Shown here piece after piece: positions 25,356 through 33,131 of a stretch of 64,000 bases of DNA. The position numbers and the translations under genes were made by a program. Every line of letters begins with the position of its first letter. Position 1 is the first letter of the stretch. A model generated the notes under the pieces. The model did not search any database. It saw only the letters and a list, made by a program, of their open reading frames with translations, and had not been told where the DNA came from. Source of the DNA: Streptomyces dioscori (GTDB lineage Bacteria > Actinomycetota > Actinomycetes > Streptomycetales > Streptomycetaceae); the NCBI RefSeq assembly GCF_003024195.1, contig NZ_KZ679047.1:1-64000 (forward strand), given 5' to 3'.

Positions 25356-26363
25356 ATGACCGACCTTCTGGGCTCCCTGCCCGAGGACCAGGCGCGGCTG
25401 CTCCGTGACGCGGTGCCCGGCGTCGAGCTGGCGTCCGGGCCGATGCTCGCCACGCTCAGCGACCGGCGCGACTTCCCCGGCGACTGGGTCTTCGAGCGGA
25501 AGCTCGACGGCGTCCGCGTGCTGGCGGTACGCGAGGGGGAACAGGTCCGGCTCCTCTCGCGCGCCGGCAACCGCCTCAACGAGACGTACCCGGAGGTGGT
25601 GGCCGCGCTCGCCGCCCAGTCCTGCGCGGACTTCACCGTGGACGGGGAGATCGTCGCGTTCACGCGCGGCCGCACGGACTTCGGCCGCCTTCAGCAACGC
25701 ATGGGGCTCACGCGCCGCCGGGACGTCGAGGCGAGCACGGTCGCCGTGACGTACTGCCTCTTCGATCTGCTGAGGCTGGAGGGGGCGGACACGACACGGC
25801 TGCCGTTGCGCGTACGCAAGTCCCTGCTGCGTCGCGCCCTGACCTACCGCGCGCCGCTGCGCCTGACGACCCATCGCAACGAGGGAGGGACCGGTCTTCT
25901 GGCCGACGCCTGCGCCCGGGGCTGGGAGGGGCTCATCGCCAAGCGCGCCGACAGCCCCTACCTGCCGCGTCGTTCACCGGACTGGCTGAAGCTGAAGTGC
26001 TCCCTGGAGCAGGAGTTCGTGATCGGCGGGTTCACCGAACCGGGCGGCAGCCGCGCCGGGTTCGGTGCCCTGCTCCTGGGTCACCACGAGGGCGAGGGCC
26101 TGCGGTACGCGGGCAAGGTGGGTACGGGGTTCGACCGCCGTACGCTCCTCGCGCTGCGCGGTGCCCTCGACGAACTCGCCCTGTCCGCCTCGCCGTTCAC
26201 CGGCCGGGTGCGCGAGGCGGGCGCCCACTGGGCCGAACCGGTACTGGTCGCGCAGATCGCGTTCACCGAGTGGACACGCGACGGCATGCTCCGCCACCCG
26301 CGCTTCCTCGGACTGCGCTACGACAAGCCGCCACGGGACGTCGTCCGCGAAAGGCCGTCGTAG
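25356..26363 (+). CDS. ATP-dependent DNA ligase (LigC/LigD-like catalytic core)
   Basis: A 335-aa ligase that seals nicks using ATP. Motif I is ERKLDGVR with adenylated lysine K49. Further motifs are DGEIVAF (III), GWEGLIAKR (IV) and WLKLKC (V), followed by an OB-fold domain with YAGKVGTGF. It contains only the nucleotidyltransferase and OB domains, like LigC or the ligase part of LigD, without polymerase or nuclease domains. No Ku gene is nearby. GAAGGAG lies upstream of ATG 25356. Convergent with a HemK-like methyltransferase 16 bp away. Confidence 0.88.
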   Translation: MTDLLGSLPEDQARLLRDAVPGVELASGPMLATLSDRRDFPGDWVFERKLDGVRVLAVREGEQVRLLSRAGNRLNETYPEVVAALAAQSCADFTVDGEIVAFTRGRTDFGRLQQRMGLTRRRDVEASTVAVTYCLFDLLRLEGADTTRLPLRVRKSLLRRALTYRAPLRLTTHRNEGGTGLLADACARGWEGLIAKRADSPYLPRRSPDWLKLKCSLEQEFVIGGFTEPGGSRAGFGALLLGHHEGEGLRYAGKVGTGFDRRTLLALRGALDELALSASPFTGRVREAGAHWAEPVLVAQIAFTEWTRDGMLRHPRFLGLRYDKPPRDVVRERPS

Positions 26364-26379
26364 GGCGGGGCTGTCGCGG

Positions 26380-27069
26380 TCAGCTGGTCCGTTCGGCCCT
26401 GATGATCACCAGCTCCTCGTTCTCCTCGCGCACCGCGATCCGGCCGGACTCTCTCAGCCACGGCAGACGCGAGCGGAGTACGGGCCCGAACGGGATGTAC
26501 GCCCGGTCGCCGACCGTGGCCCGCAGTCCCGATTCGGCCAGCCGGTCCAGGGTCTCGTCGGTACCGCTCAGCCCCGACTGGGCGATGAGCAGGACACCTC
26601 CGGGCCGCAGGACGCGCGGCACGTCGGCGCAGATGCGGTCCAGGATCGCGCGCCCGTCGAGACCTGCGTTCCAGGCCCGCTCACGGCCCCGGCCGACGGA
26701 CGGTTCCGACGGGGGCGTGGGCACGTACGGCGGATTGCTGATGATCAGGTCGAAGGACCGTCCCCGTACCGGTTCCAGGAGGTCGCCGTGGTGGACCGTG
26801 AGGCGCTGCCGCGACCGCAGGGCGTTGAGCCGGGCGGTGAGCACGGCCCGCCAGGCGATGTCGACCGCTGTGACGCGGGCGCCCTTGCGGGCGGCGCAGA
26901 TCGCCAGGGTGCCGGTACCGGTTCCGAGATCGAGGACGTCCATGCCGGGGGCGGGGCCCTCGCGGTAGAGGGCCCGGGCCAGAAGGAAGGTGTCGGCCTG
27001 CGGCGCGTAGACACCCGGAGGTGCCATCAAGGGGCCGGGTGGGCGTGTCGGGTCGACGAGAAAAGCCAT
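26380..27069 (-). CDS. HemK/PrmC-like SAM methyltransferase
   Basis: A 229-aa class I methyltransferase. The SAM-binding motif is DVLDLGTGTGTLAI (about 43-56) and the substrate motif is NPPYVPTP, typical of enzymes that methylate Gln or Asn side chains such as release-factor methyltransferases. It lacks the helical N-terminal domain of true PrmC and so resembles the short Mtq2/HemK2 type. Its target is unknown. The start at 27069 is supported by GGAGG 9 nt upstream. Confidence 0.82.
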   Translation of the reverse strand: MAFLVDPTRPPGPLMAPPGVYAPQADTFLLARALYREGPAPGMDVLDLGTGTGTLAICAARKGARVTAVDIAWRAVLTARLNALRSRQRLTVHHGDLLEPVRGRSFDLIISNPPYVPTPPSEPSVGRGRERAWNAGLDGRAILDRICADVPRVLRPGGVLLIAQSGLSGTDETLDRLAESGLRATVGDRAYIPFGPVLRSRLPWLRESGRIAVREENEELVIIRAERTS

Positions 27070-27379
27070 GAGGGGATTCCTCCGTCCGGGCGCCCCTTAC
27101 GGGTGCGGGAGGTGGGTGCACACGGCCGCTGAACGCCTGGTCGGGCACGTCTTTTCAGCAGCCGAGTGCCCATGGATCACTTCTCCACACCTCTTCCGCC
27201 ACGGGTGCCCCGCAGGTGGCGGGCGGTCGCGTCCTGTTGTGCAGGCGTCCCGTCGTACGGACGCGGGAACGCCCCCGAACGGTCACTGCTGGAACCGGTG
27301 ACCATGCGAGGGCGTACGCGCGCGTGGGCAGGCAGGTACTCGGGAGCCTGCCCGGCAGGCGGGAATGTGACGACAGGGC
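27070..27379. other. Gene-free stretch between HemK-like and CsbD genes
   Basis: This 310-bp stretch serves as the leader of the minus-strand methyltransferase. Open frames crossing it have poor codon bias and no ribosome-binding sites. I see only short G/C inverted repeats (for example GCCTGCC near 27340-27360) and no convincing promoter or RNA. Confidence 0.4.
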
Positions 27380-27553
27380 TTAGCGGCCGGACTTCTTCAT
27401 GTGGCCCGCGGCCCGGTCCTTGAGGTCCTCGGCCTTGCCCGCCATCTGCTCGCCCCGGCCCTCCCCCTCCATGGACTTGTCGTCCATGGCCCTGCCGGTG
27501 GCCTCCTTCATCTTGCCCTTCATCTGCTTGGCCTTGCTCTTCGCCTTGCTCAT
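27380..27553 (-). CDS. CsbD family stress protein
   Basis: A 57-aa hydrophilic, Lys/Glu-rich helical protein with the CsbD pattern KAKQMKGKMKEATGRAM followed by GKAEDLKDRA. CsbD-like proteins accumulate under general stress in Gram-positive bacteria and are often sigma-B dependent; their molecular role is unknown. GAAGGCGG lies upstream of ATG 27553; the longer open frame to 27910 is spurious. The nearby ANTAR and sigma-factor genes fit a stress-response neighbourhood. Confidence 0.85.
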   Translation of the reverse strand: MSKAKSKAKQMKGKMKEATGRAMDDKSMEGEGRGEQMAGKAEDLKDRAAGHMKKSGR

Positions 27554-27746
27554 GGTGTTCCGCCTTCGTACGAGGGTTGGACTGCCGTCTTCACCCTGCG
27601 CCCGACGGGCGGCCTTCGCAATCCGTGAGATGTCGTCACTCTGGGTCACATTTGCTCGGGGTGGGTGGTCGGCGTACTGGCACGCGCCCGGTCGAGTGGG
27701 GACGATGGACCGCGACAGCGATGTGCCGCGACCCCGGAGGGGACGA

Positions 27747-28124
27747 ATGACGCCAGACGCCGGTTCGGGCGCCGACCAGCCCGGCGGCGGCCGGCCGGGC
27801 CGCGCCCCGTCCGAGGAGGAGACACCCCGGATCGTCGAACTGGAGGAGGAGATCGGCCAGCTCAAGGAGGCCGTGACCTCGCACGCCGTCGTGGACCAGG
27901 CGATCGGCATGATGGTGGCTCTCGGCCGGGTGACACCCCGTCAGGGCTGGTGCGTGCTGCGGGAGGTGTCGCAGCACACGAACCTCAAGCTGCGGAACGT
28001 GGCCGAGCTGATCGTCGTATGGGGACAGCGGGGCGATCTGCCGCCCGACGTCCTGGCCGCCCTGGAGGAGACGCTCGACCGGTACGGGCCCGCCCTGCGG
28101 CCGGGATACGACCCACCGCCGTGA
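27747..28124 (+). CDS. ANTAR domain protein
   Basis: A 125-aa soluble protein. Residues about 30-100 form the three-helix ANTAR RNA-binding domain, with a leading coiled coil (ELEEEIGQLKEAVTSHAVVDQ) split here as ELEEEIGQLKEAV and SHAVVDQAIGMMVALGR, then TPRQGWCVLREVSQHTN. ANTAR proteins bind paired hairpins to prevent transcription termination. There is no GAF or receiver domain, so any signal must come from a partner. ATG 27747 follows GGAGGGG; ATG 27705 is also in frame. Convergent with a sigma-factor gene 28 bp away. Confidence 0.82.
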   Translation: MTPDAGSGADQPGGGRPGRAPSEEETPRIVELEEEIGQLKEAVTSHAVVDQAIGMMVALGRVTPRQGWCVLREVSQHTNLKLRNVAELIVVWGQRGDLPPDVLAALEETLDRYGPALRPGYDPPP

Positions 28125-28152
28125 CAAGGGTGTTTTATCCAGGCCCTGTTGG

Positions 28153-29103
28153 TTACTTCGGTGAATGGCAGTCCGCTGGCAAACCGCTCCCGGGAGGGTT
28201 CGGCAGTGAGCTCGCCACGCAGCCGCCCGCCCCGGGAGCACCCCGCGGCGGGCGGCTGGGTCCGTTGGGCCCGGCCGTCCTGCCGCGCCCCCGGTCGGAC
28301 TCGTCGTCGTGCTCGTGGTCGGCGAGGGCCTCGTCGCGCACCCTGGCGCAGCAGCCGCTGAGCAGTCGCGAGACGTGCATCTGCGAGATACCCAGGTGTT
28401 CGGCGATGCGCCCCTGGGTCATCCCTCCGAAGAACCGCAGATAGAGGATGGTCCGCTCGCGCTCGGGGAGCGCGGCGATGCATGGCTTCACCGCTTCGCG
28501 GTCGATGACCAGGTCGAACCCGGTGTCGGACTCACCGAGGGCGTCCCCCAGCGCGTACCCGTCGTCGCTGCCGGGAAGTTCGGCGTCGAGGGACAGGGCG
28601 GTGAAGCTGTCGAGGGCTTCGAATCCGGCCCGTACGTCGTCCTCGGTCATCTGGGCGTGTGCGGCGATCTCGGCGACGGTCGGCCTGCGGCCCGGGATGG
28701 TCTGCGACAGCTCCTTCGCGGCGGCGCGGACCCGGTTGCGCAGGTCCTGGACGCGTCGCGGTACGTGCAGAACCCACATGTGGTCGCGGAAGTGGCGCTT
28801 GATCTCACCGGTGATGGTCGGGATGGCGTAGCTCTCGAACGCGTTGCCGCGCTCGGGGTCGTAGCGGTCGACCGCTTTGACGAGGCCGAGTGCCGCCACC
28901 TGGGCGAGATCCTCGGTGGACTCGCCCCTCCCCCGGTACCGCAGGGCGATCCGGTTCGCCATGGGCAGCCAGTCCCGCACCAGATCGTCGCGCAGGGCCT
29001 GCCGGTCGGCTCCCTCGGGCAGGGCGGCCAGCCGTACGAAGGCCGCTGCCGTGTCGGGGGCGTCGTCATGGGGATGCTGCTTCGTCCTGACGGTGATTGG
29101 CAT
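28153..29103 (-). CDS. SigB/SigF-type RNA polymerase sigma factor
   Basis: A 316-aa group 3 sigma factor of the Streptomyces SigB/F/G family. Region 2 is ESTEDLAQVAALGLVKAVDRY (split as ESTEDLAQVAALG and LVKAVDRYDPERG), region 3 is RRPTVAEIAAHAQMTEDDV, and the region 4 HTH is QGRIAEHLGISQMHVSRLL. The C-terminus extends about 45 Pro/Gly/Arg-rich residues beyond the usual end and is probably disordered. No anti-sigma gene is adjacent. ATG 29103 has GAGGGAG 12 nt upstream; ATG 29115 is too close to it. Confidence 0.87.
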   Translation of the reverse strand: MPITVRTKQHPHDDAPDTAAAFVRLAALPEGADRQALRDDLVRDWLPMANRIALRYRGRGESTEDLAQVAALGLVKAVDRYDPERGNAFESYAIPTITGEIKRHFRDHMWVLHVPRRVQDLRNRVRAAAKELSQTIPGRRPTVAEIAAHAQMTEDDVRAGFEALDSFTALSLDAELPGSDDGYALGDALGESDTGFDLVIDREAVKPCIAALPERERTILYLRFFGGMTQGRIAEHLGISQMHVSRLLSGCCARVRDEALADHEHDDESDRGRGRTAGPNGPSRPPRGAPGAGGCVASSLPNPPGSGLPADCHSPK

Positions 29104-29239
29104 GCTGCGTCGCATCTCCCTCAGAGGGTGCTCACGGAAACAGTCACCGTGGGAGGGCGCACAAACGGGCCCGGCCGGGACACAACCGAGGTCTGGCTCA
29201 CCAGCTCCCGCGGACGTGCCTCCAGTCCGAAGCACTATG

Positions 29240-29405
29240 AATGATTTCCCCCGAAGCAGACATCTCCAAACTTTTCATTTCATAACATGACTTTAGGATT
29301 ATCGCTGGTCATGCGGAGTAAGGAGTGACAACGGCCCATATCGAACCCTGCGGCGCGGTAGTGGTCAGGGATTCGGGGAACTCAGCCACCCAGGAGGTGG
29401 AGGCC
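29240..29405 (+). promoter_or_regulatory. AT-rich promoter island between sigma gene and small membrane protein
   Basis: The stretch about 29262-29312 is strikingly AT-rich for this genome and contains TAACAT and TAGGAT, both plausible -10 elements, ahead of the 56-aa hydrophobic protein. It also serves as the divergent upstream region of the sigma gene (gene-free 29104-29405). I could not identify a clear SigB consensus (GTTT with GGGTAT). Confidence 0.45.
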
Positions 29406-29576
29406 ATGGTTCCGATTCTCTTGGTCCTGCTGCTGGTCCTGATTCTCTTCGGGGCCGGATTCGCCGTGAAAATACTCTGGTGGATCGCCATCGCGGTGCT
29501 CGTCATCTGGTTGCTCGGCTTCCTGATGCGCGGCACGACGGGCACGGGAGGCAGGTCACGCTGGTACAAATGGTGA
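29406..29576 (+). CDS. Small hydrophobic membrane protein
   Basis: A 56-aa protein, nearly all membrane. Two hydrophobic stretches (PILLVLLLVLILFGAGFAV and WWIAIAVLVIWLLGFLM) are joined by a single lysine, followed by a basic tail ending WYKW. It resembles the tiny DUF5670/Lmo0937-type proteins that appear near stress genes. AGGAGG precedes ATG 29406; the in-frame GTG 29325 is unsupported. The function is unknown. Confidence 0.78.
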   Translation: MVPILLVLLLVLILFGAGFAVKILWWIAIAVLVIWLLGFLMRGTTGTGGRSRWYKW

Positions 29577-29705
29577 GAGAGCCTCGACGGACCGGCTCCT
29601 GGGCGCACGCCGCCCGGGAGCCGTTTCGCGTGCCGGCCCGGAGCGACGAGGGGGCCGTCACGGGAAACCCCTGTTTCGGCTGGTGGGACAGGGTACTCGG
29701 GGGAA

Positions 29706-30068
29706 ATGGACTTCAACCCGACATCCCTGGCCGCTTCCGGCGCCGCCGTGGGCGGAATCGTGCCGTTCCTGATCGGCGTCATCCTCGTCGGCGGCCTGAT
29801 CTGGGCCGTGGTGTGGGGCCGTCGGCAGCGCGCCCGCCAGCCCGCACCGCCCCGCCCCGAGGAGCAGCCCCGCCTTCCCGACTCCGGACCCGTCGGACCG
29901 GTAACCGAGCGGCGCGAGCCCGACGGGATCGCCGAGGGCCAGGACCGCCTCACCCCGCACCAGATGGGCGGCGACTCCTCGCACCGCGCGGCCGACCAGG
30001 AGCGCCCGACCTGGAACGACAACGACAGTGGCGGCTTCGGCAGCGGCGGCCCCGGGCGCACCTCCTGA
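29706..30068 (+). CDS. DUF6479-like single-pass membrane protein
   Basis: A 120-aa protein with one transmembrane segment (GGIVPFLIGVILVGGLIWAVV, about 17-37, listed here as GIVPFLIGVILVGGLIWAVV), then a polar cytoplasmic tail rich in Pro, Arg, Glu and Gly. The pattern matches a Streptomyces-specific family I know as DUF6479. No catalytic motif is visible. ATG 29706 follows GGGGGAA. It lies in the stress-gene neighbourhood with CsbD, sigma factor and the hydrophobic peptide. Confidence 0.7.
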   Translation: MDFNPTSLAASGAAVGGIVPFLIGVILVGGLIWAVVWGRRQRARQPAPPRPEEQPRLPDSGPVGPVTERREPDGIAEGQDRLTPHQMGGDSSHRAADQERPTWNDNDSGGFGSGGPGRTS

Positions 30069-30177
30069 CCCGCGCCCCCGCCCGCCTGCCCACTTGTCCG
30101 TCCGCCCGCCGGTGCGCGCTGCGCCGGACGTCGGAAAAGGCCACCCGGATTACGCGGACATCTGCTTCACTCGGCGC

Positions 30178-30546
30178 ATGCTGAAGATCGGATCCGTCGT
30201 CCTGGGTGTGTCGGACGTCCGGCGCGCCGCCGCGTTCTGGACGCGGGCACTCGGCTACGAGCCGCGCGAGGCGGCCGAGGACGACTGGGTGGTGCTGGTC
30301 CCCGCCGACGGCACCGGCCCCCAGGTGGCCCTCGGCCTGAGCGACACACCGGTGCAGGAACACCCCCGCGTCCACCTCGACCTGTACGCCGGCGACACCG
30401 CCGACCAGGCCGCCGAGGTCGAGCGGCTCGTGTCCCTCGGCGCCCGGCGGGTCGACTGGGACCTGTATCCCGAGGATCCCGACTTCGTCGTCCTCGCGGA
30501 CCCCGACGGCAACCGCTTCTGCGTCATCGACACAGGACGCGAGTGA
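30178..30546 (+). CDS. VOC (glyoxalase-like) family protein
   Basis: A 122-aa protein with two beta-alpha-beta-beta-beta units: VVLGVSDVRRAAAFWTRALGY and VVLADPDGNRFCVID are the standard VOC strand/helix landmarks. The family includes glyoxalase I, dioxygenases and antibiotic-binding resistance proteins; nothing here fixes the substrate. His and Glu at typical metal positions (RVHLDLYA and near FCVID) could bind a divalent metal. Confidence 0.8.
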   Translation: MLKIGSVVLGVSDVRRAAAFWTRALGYEPREAAEDDWVVLVPADGTGPQVALGLSDTPVQEHPRVHLDLYAGDTADQAAEVERLVSLGARRVDWDLYPEDPDFVVLADPDGNRFCVIDTGRE

Positions 30547-30646
30547 GCCCTGCCGTCGTCACCGACGTGCGGCTTTGCGTGCGTCCGACCCGGGCCGCGG
30601 TGATCCGCGCAGGTGAGGGGTGCTCGATCACGGGTACCCGGCACGC

Positions 30647-31648
30647 ATGGAACCAGCAGCCAAGCGCCCGTACGCGGAACCGGAACTCCCGCCGAGCCGA
30701 GGAGAGATCTCCGCGGCGCTCATCGAGTATCTGCGCGGCACGGGCCCGCTGCCCGGCGATGCGGCTCTCGCAGGTGCCGACCCGCTCGGCGACGACCTCC
30801 AGCTGGCGCTCTACGTCTGCTACGAGCTGCACTACCGCGGCTTCGCCGGTGTCGACGGCGCCCGCGAGTGGGACCCCGAACTGCTGCGGGTCCGCGCGGC
30901 GCTGGAAAGGCCGTTCCTGGCGGCCCTGCGCGCCGGAGCGACCCGGCACAGCCGCGCGGACGAGGCGCTGGACGAGCTGCTCGTGGAACCCGCCGACGGT
31001 GAGGGTGTCTCCCATTTCCTGCAGGACAAGGGCGAGTTGTGGCAGCTGCGCGAGTACGCCGCCCAGCGCTCGGTCTACCACCTCAAGGAAGCCGATCCGC
31101 ATGCCTGGGTCCTGCCGCGGCTGTGGGGACGCGCCAAGGCGGGCATGGCGGCGGTGGAGTTCGACGAGTGGGGAGGGGGGCGTGCCGAGCGCGTGCACGC
31201 CCAGCTGTTCGCCGACCTCATGACCGACCTCGGCCTGGACCCGTCGTACGGGCGCTATCTGGACGCGAGCGGCGCCGAGGCGCTGGCCGTCGTCAACCTG
31301 ATGTCCCTCTTCGGTCTGCACCGCGAGCTGCGCGGCGCGCTGGTCGGCCACTTCGCCGCGGTGGAGACCACCTCCTCCCCCGGGTCCCGGCGGCTGGCGA
31401 AGGCGATGCGGCGCACCGGGGCGGGCCCGGCGGCCGAGCACTTCTACGCCGAGCACGTAGAGGCGGACGCGGTGCACGAGCAGGTGGTACGCCGTGAGGT
31501 CGTCGCCGGCCTGCTGGAGGAGGAACCGCATCTGGACGCCGACATCGCGTTCGGTGTCGAGGCCACCGGATGGGTCGAGGACCGGCTGGCGGACCGCCTG
31601 CTGGAGGCCTGGCGGTCCGGCCGGTCCTCGTTGCGCGCCGCCGTATGA
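30647..31648 (+). CDS. Iron-containing redox enzyme, heme-oxygenase-like fold
   Basis: A 333-aa, all-helical protein with several His/Glu pairs on helices (CYELHYRG, HVEADAVHEQVV, RREVVAGLLEEEP) as in heme-oxygenase-like diiron oxidases (HDO). ATG 30647 is preferred to an upstream GTG. A CDGSH iron-sulfur gene starts 72 bp downstream, and the two are probably cotranscribed; I recall this pairing from other actinobacteria. HDO enzymes perform oxidative cleavage or hydroxylation on small molecules; the substrate here is unknown. Confidence 0.75.
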   Translation: MEPAAKRPYAEPELPPSRGEISAALIEYLRGTGPLPGDAALAGADPLGDDLQLALYVCYELHYRGFAGVDGAREWDPELLRVRAALERPFLAALRAGATRHSRADEALDELLVEPADGEGVSHFLQDKGELWQLREYAAQRSVYHLKEADPHAWVLPRLWGRAKAGMAAVEFDEWGGGRAERVHAQLFADLMTDLGLDPSYGRYLDASGAEALAVVNLMSLFGLHRELRGALVGHFAAVETTSSPGSRRLAKAMRRTGAGPAAEHFYAEHVEADAVHEQVVRREVVAGLLEEEPHLDADIAFGVEATGWVEDRLADRLLEAWRSGRSSLRAAV

Positions 31649-31720
31649 CCACCGCGTGACAACCTTCGCAGCGCTCGCGGAAGGCCGTCCAGAGAGTCGA
31701 GAGAAAGGCGGTGAACGGCC

Positions 31721-31945
31721 GTGCCGAACAGCCCCGCCGAACGCCCGCGCCGGATCGTCGCCCACCGTGAGGGCCCCATGCTCGTCGAGGGGCCGGTCGA
31801 GATCGTCCTGGAGGACGGCACGACCGTGTCGTCCGACCGCTTCTGCGTCGCCCTGTGCACGTGCCGGCGCAGCCGTGTCTTCCCCTGGTGCGACACCAGC
31901 CACCGCCGCCGTTCGCCGGCGGCGCGCCCCGGCGCCGACCACTGA
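31721..31945 (+). CDS. CDGSH-type iron-sulfur protein
   Basis: A 74-aa protein with the [2Fe-2S] ligand pattern C-x-C-x2-S-x3-P-x-C-D-x2-H, read here as CTCRRSRVFPWCDTSH. All three Cys and the His ligand are present, while the usual Gly after Asp is Thr. It probably serves as an electron carrier or redox partner for the upstream heme-oxygenase-like enzyme. GTG 31721 has AAAGGCGGTG upstream. There is no membrane anchor, unlike mitoNEET. Confidence 0.82.
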   Translation: MPNSPAERPRRIVAHREGPMLVEGPVEIVLEDGTTVSSDRFCVALCTCRRSRVFPWCDTSHRRRSPAARPGADH

Positions 31946-31983
31946 GCGAGACGCGTGGCCCGGGGCCCGGTCAGACCCCAGAC

Positions 31984-32008
31984 ACGTGATTAGCACACGT
32001 ATTCGAAT
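31984..32008. promoter_or_regulatory. Palindromes upstream of alkB
   Basis: ACGTG (31984-31988) and CACGT (31996-32000) flank 7 bp and are followed at once by the perfect palindrome ATTCGAAT (32001-32008), 20 bp before the alkB start. Either could bind a regulator; I cannot match them to a specific SOS or adaptive-response box. Confidence 0.4.
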
Positions 32009-32027
32009 CACGGGGTAGCCTGGAGGC

Positions 32028-32654
32028 ATGTCCACGCACCTTCAGGGATCACTGTTCGACCAGAGCGACGCCGTCCGCCTCGGGCCGCTCACCGGGCTGC
32101 GCCGGACGGTGCTCGGCGACGGGGCGTGGATCGACCTGCTGCCGGGCTGGCTCCACGGGGCGGATCCGCTCTTCGGCCGCCTCGCCGAGGAGGTCCCCTG
32201 GCGGGCGGAGCGACGGCAGATGTACGAGCAGGTGGTGGACGTACCGCGACTGCTGGCGTTCTACCGCGCGGAGCATCCGCTGCCGCATCCCGTTCTGGAC
32301 GAGGCGCGGGACGCGCTGTCCGGTCACTACGCGGACGAGCTGGGGGAACCGTTCACCACGGCCGGGCTCTGCTACTACCGGGACGGCCGGGACAGTGTGG
32401 CCTGGCACGGGGACCGGACGGGGCGCGGCGCGCACCGGGACACGATGGTCGCGATCGTCTCCGTGGGCGCCCCTCGTGATCTGCTCCTGCGGCCCCGGCG
32501 CGGCGGCGGCACGGTACGGCGTCCGCTCGGGCACGGCGACCTGATCGTGATGGGCGGCTCCTGCCAGCGCACCTGGGAGCACGCGATCCCCAAGAGCGCG
32601 CGGGCGGCGGGCCCCCGCGTGAGCATCCAGTTCCGGCCGCACGGCGTGCAGTAG
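32028..32654 (+). CDS. alkB: AlkB-like 2-oxoglutarate/Fe(II) dioxygenase
   Basis: A 208-aa oxidative demethylase of alkylated nucleic-acid bases. The iron ligands are H127 and D129 (WHGDRTG) and H185 (TWEHAIPK). The 2-oxoglutarate-binding arginines are in RVSIQFR near the C-terminus. ATG 32028 has GGAGG just upstream and a TAGCCT-like -10 before that. Standing alone, it ends in a hairpin shared with the convergent DUF6114 gene. Confidence 0.87.
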   Translation: MSTHLQGSLFDQSDAVRLGPLTGLRRTVLGDGAWIDLLPGWLHGADPLFGRLAEEVPWRAERRQMYEQVVDVPRLLAFYRAEHPLPHPVLDEARDALSGHYADELGEPFTTAGLCYYRDGRDSVAWHGDRTGRGAHRDTMVAIVSVGAPRDLLLRPRRGGGTVRRPLGHGDLIVMGGSCQRTWEHAIPKSARAAGPRVSIQFRPHGVQ

Positions 32655-32675
32655 GCAGGAGAGTGCCGGGCCCGT

Positions 32676-32702
32676 GGGGGCGCCGCCCCGGCGGGCGCCC
32701 CC
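32676..32702. terminator. Hairpin between alkB and DUF6114 genes
   Basis: GGGGGCGCC (32676-32684) and GGCGCCCCC (32694-32702) form a perfect 9-bp stem with a 9-nt loop in the 54-bp gap between convergent genes. Confidence 0.65.
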
Positions 32703-32708
32703 GACGCG

Positions 32709-33131
32709 TCACGGACGGCCCGCCGACTCCATCGGCTGTGCCGATTTCACGGGCCCCCGGTCGCGGCGGAACCACCTGCGGGGACGGCGCGGCTCCTGGT
32801 CCGGCAGCCAGCCGAAGGCGAGGCAGCTGCCGACGACACCGAGGAGGAGGCCGATGAGGAATCCGCCCAGGTTCGAGGTGATCCAGGAGCCCAGGGAGAA
32901 CAGGACGCCGAGGATCGAGTAGAAGAGCCGCTGTGCGGGGTTGAAGAGGATCAGCAGTCCGCAGATCACCATCAGGACCGGCAGGAGGTAGCCGGCCAGG
33001 CCCTGCATGCCGATGTGCATGACGACCTTCAGCGACGCCTTCTGCGTGAGGAGGATCTCCGCTCCGCCCAGGGTGAGCAGCAGCCCGCCCAGGAACGGGC
33101 GGTCCGCCCGCCAGCGCCGGAAGGCTGCCAT
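32709..33131 (-). CDS. DUF6114 membrane protein
   Basis: A 140-aa protein with about four transmembrane segments (GGLLLTLGGAEILL, GYLLPVLMVICGLLILF, FYSILGVLFSLGSWI, FLIGLLLGVVGSCLAF) and a basic cytoplasmic tail. DUF6114 proteins accompany DUF6230 proteins in Streptomyces. Its ATG shares one base with the DUF6230 stop (TGATG), so it is translationally coupled. The function is unknown; the pair may form an envelope complex. Confidence 0.8.
   Translation of the reverse strand: MAAFRRWRADRPFLGGLLLTLGGAEILLTQKASLKVVMHIGMQGLAGYLLPVLMVICGLLILFNPAQRLFYSILGVLFSLGSWITSNLGGFLIGLLLGVVGSCLAFGWLPDQEPRRPRRWFRRDRGPVKSAQPMESAGRP

Noticed and set aside
27070..27379. Promoter with sigma-B consensus before csbD
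   Set aside because: csbD is transcribed from the other side (27553 downward). GGGAATGTGACG at about 27361 lies downstream of csbD and lacks the GTTT element.
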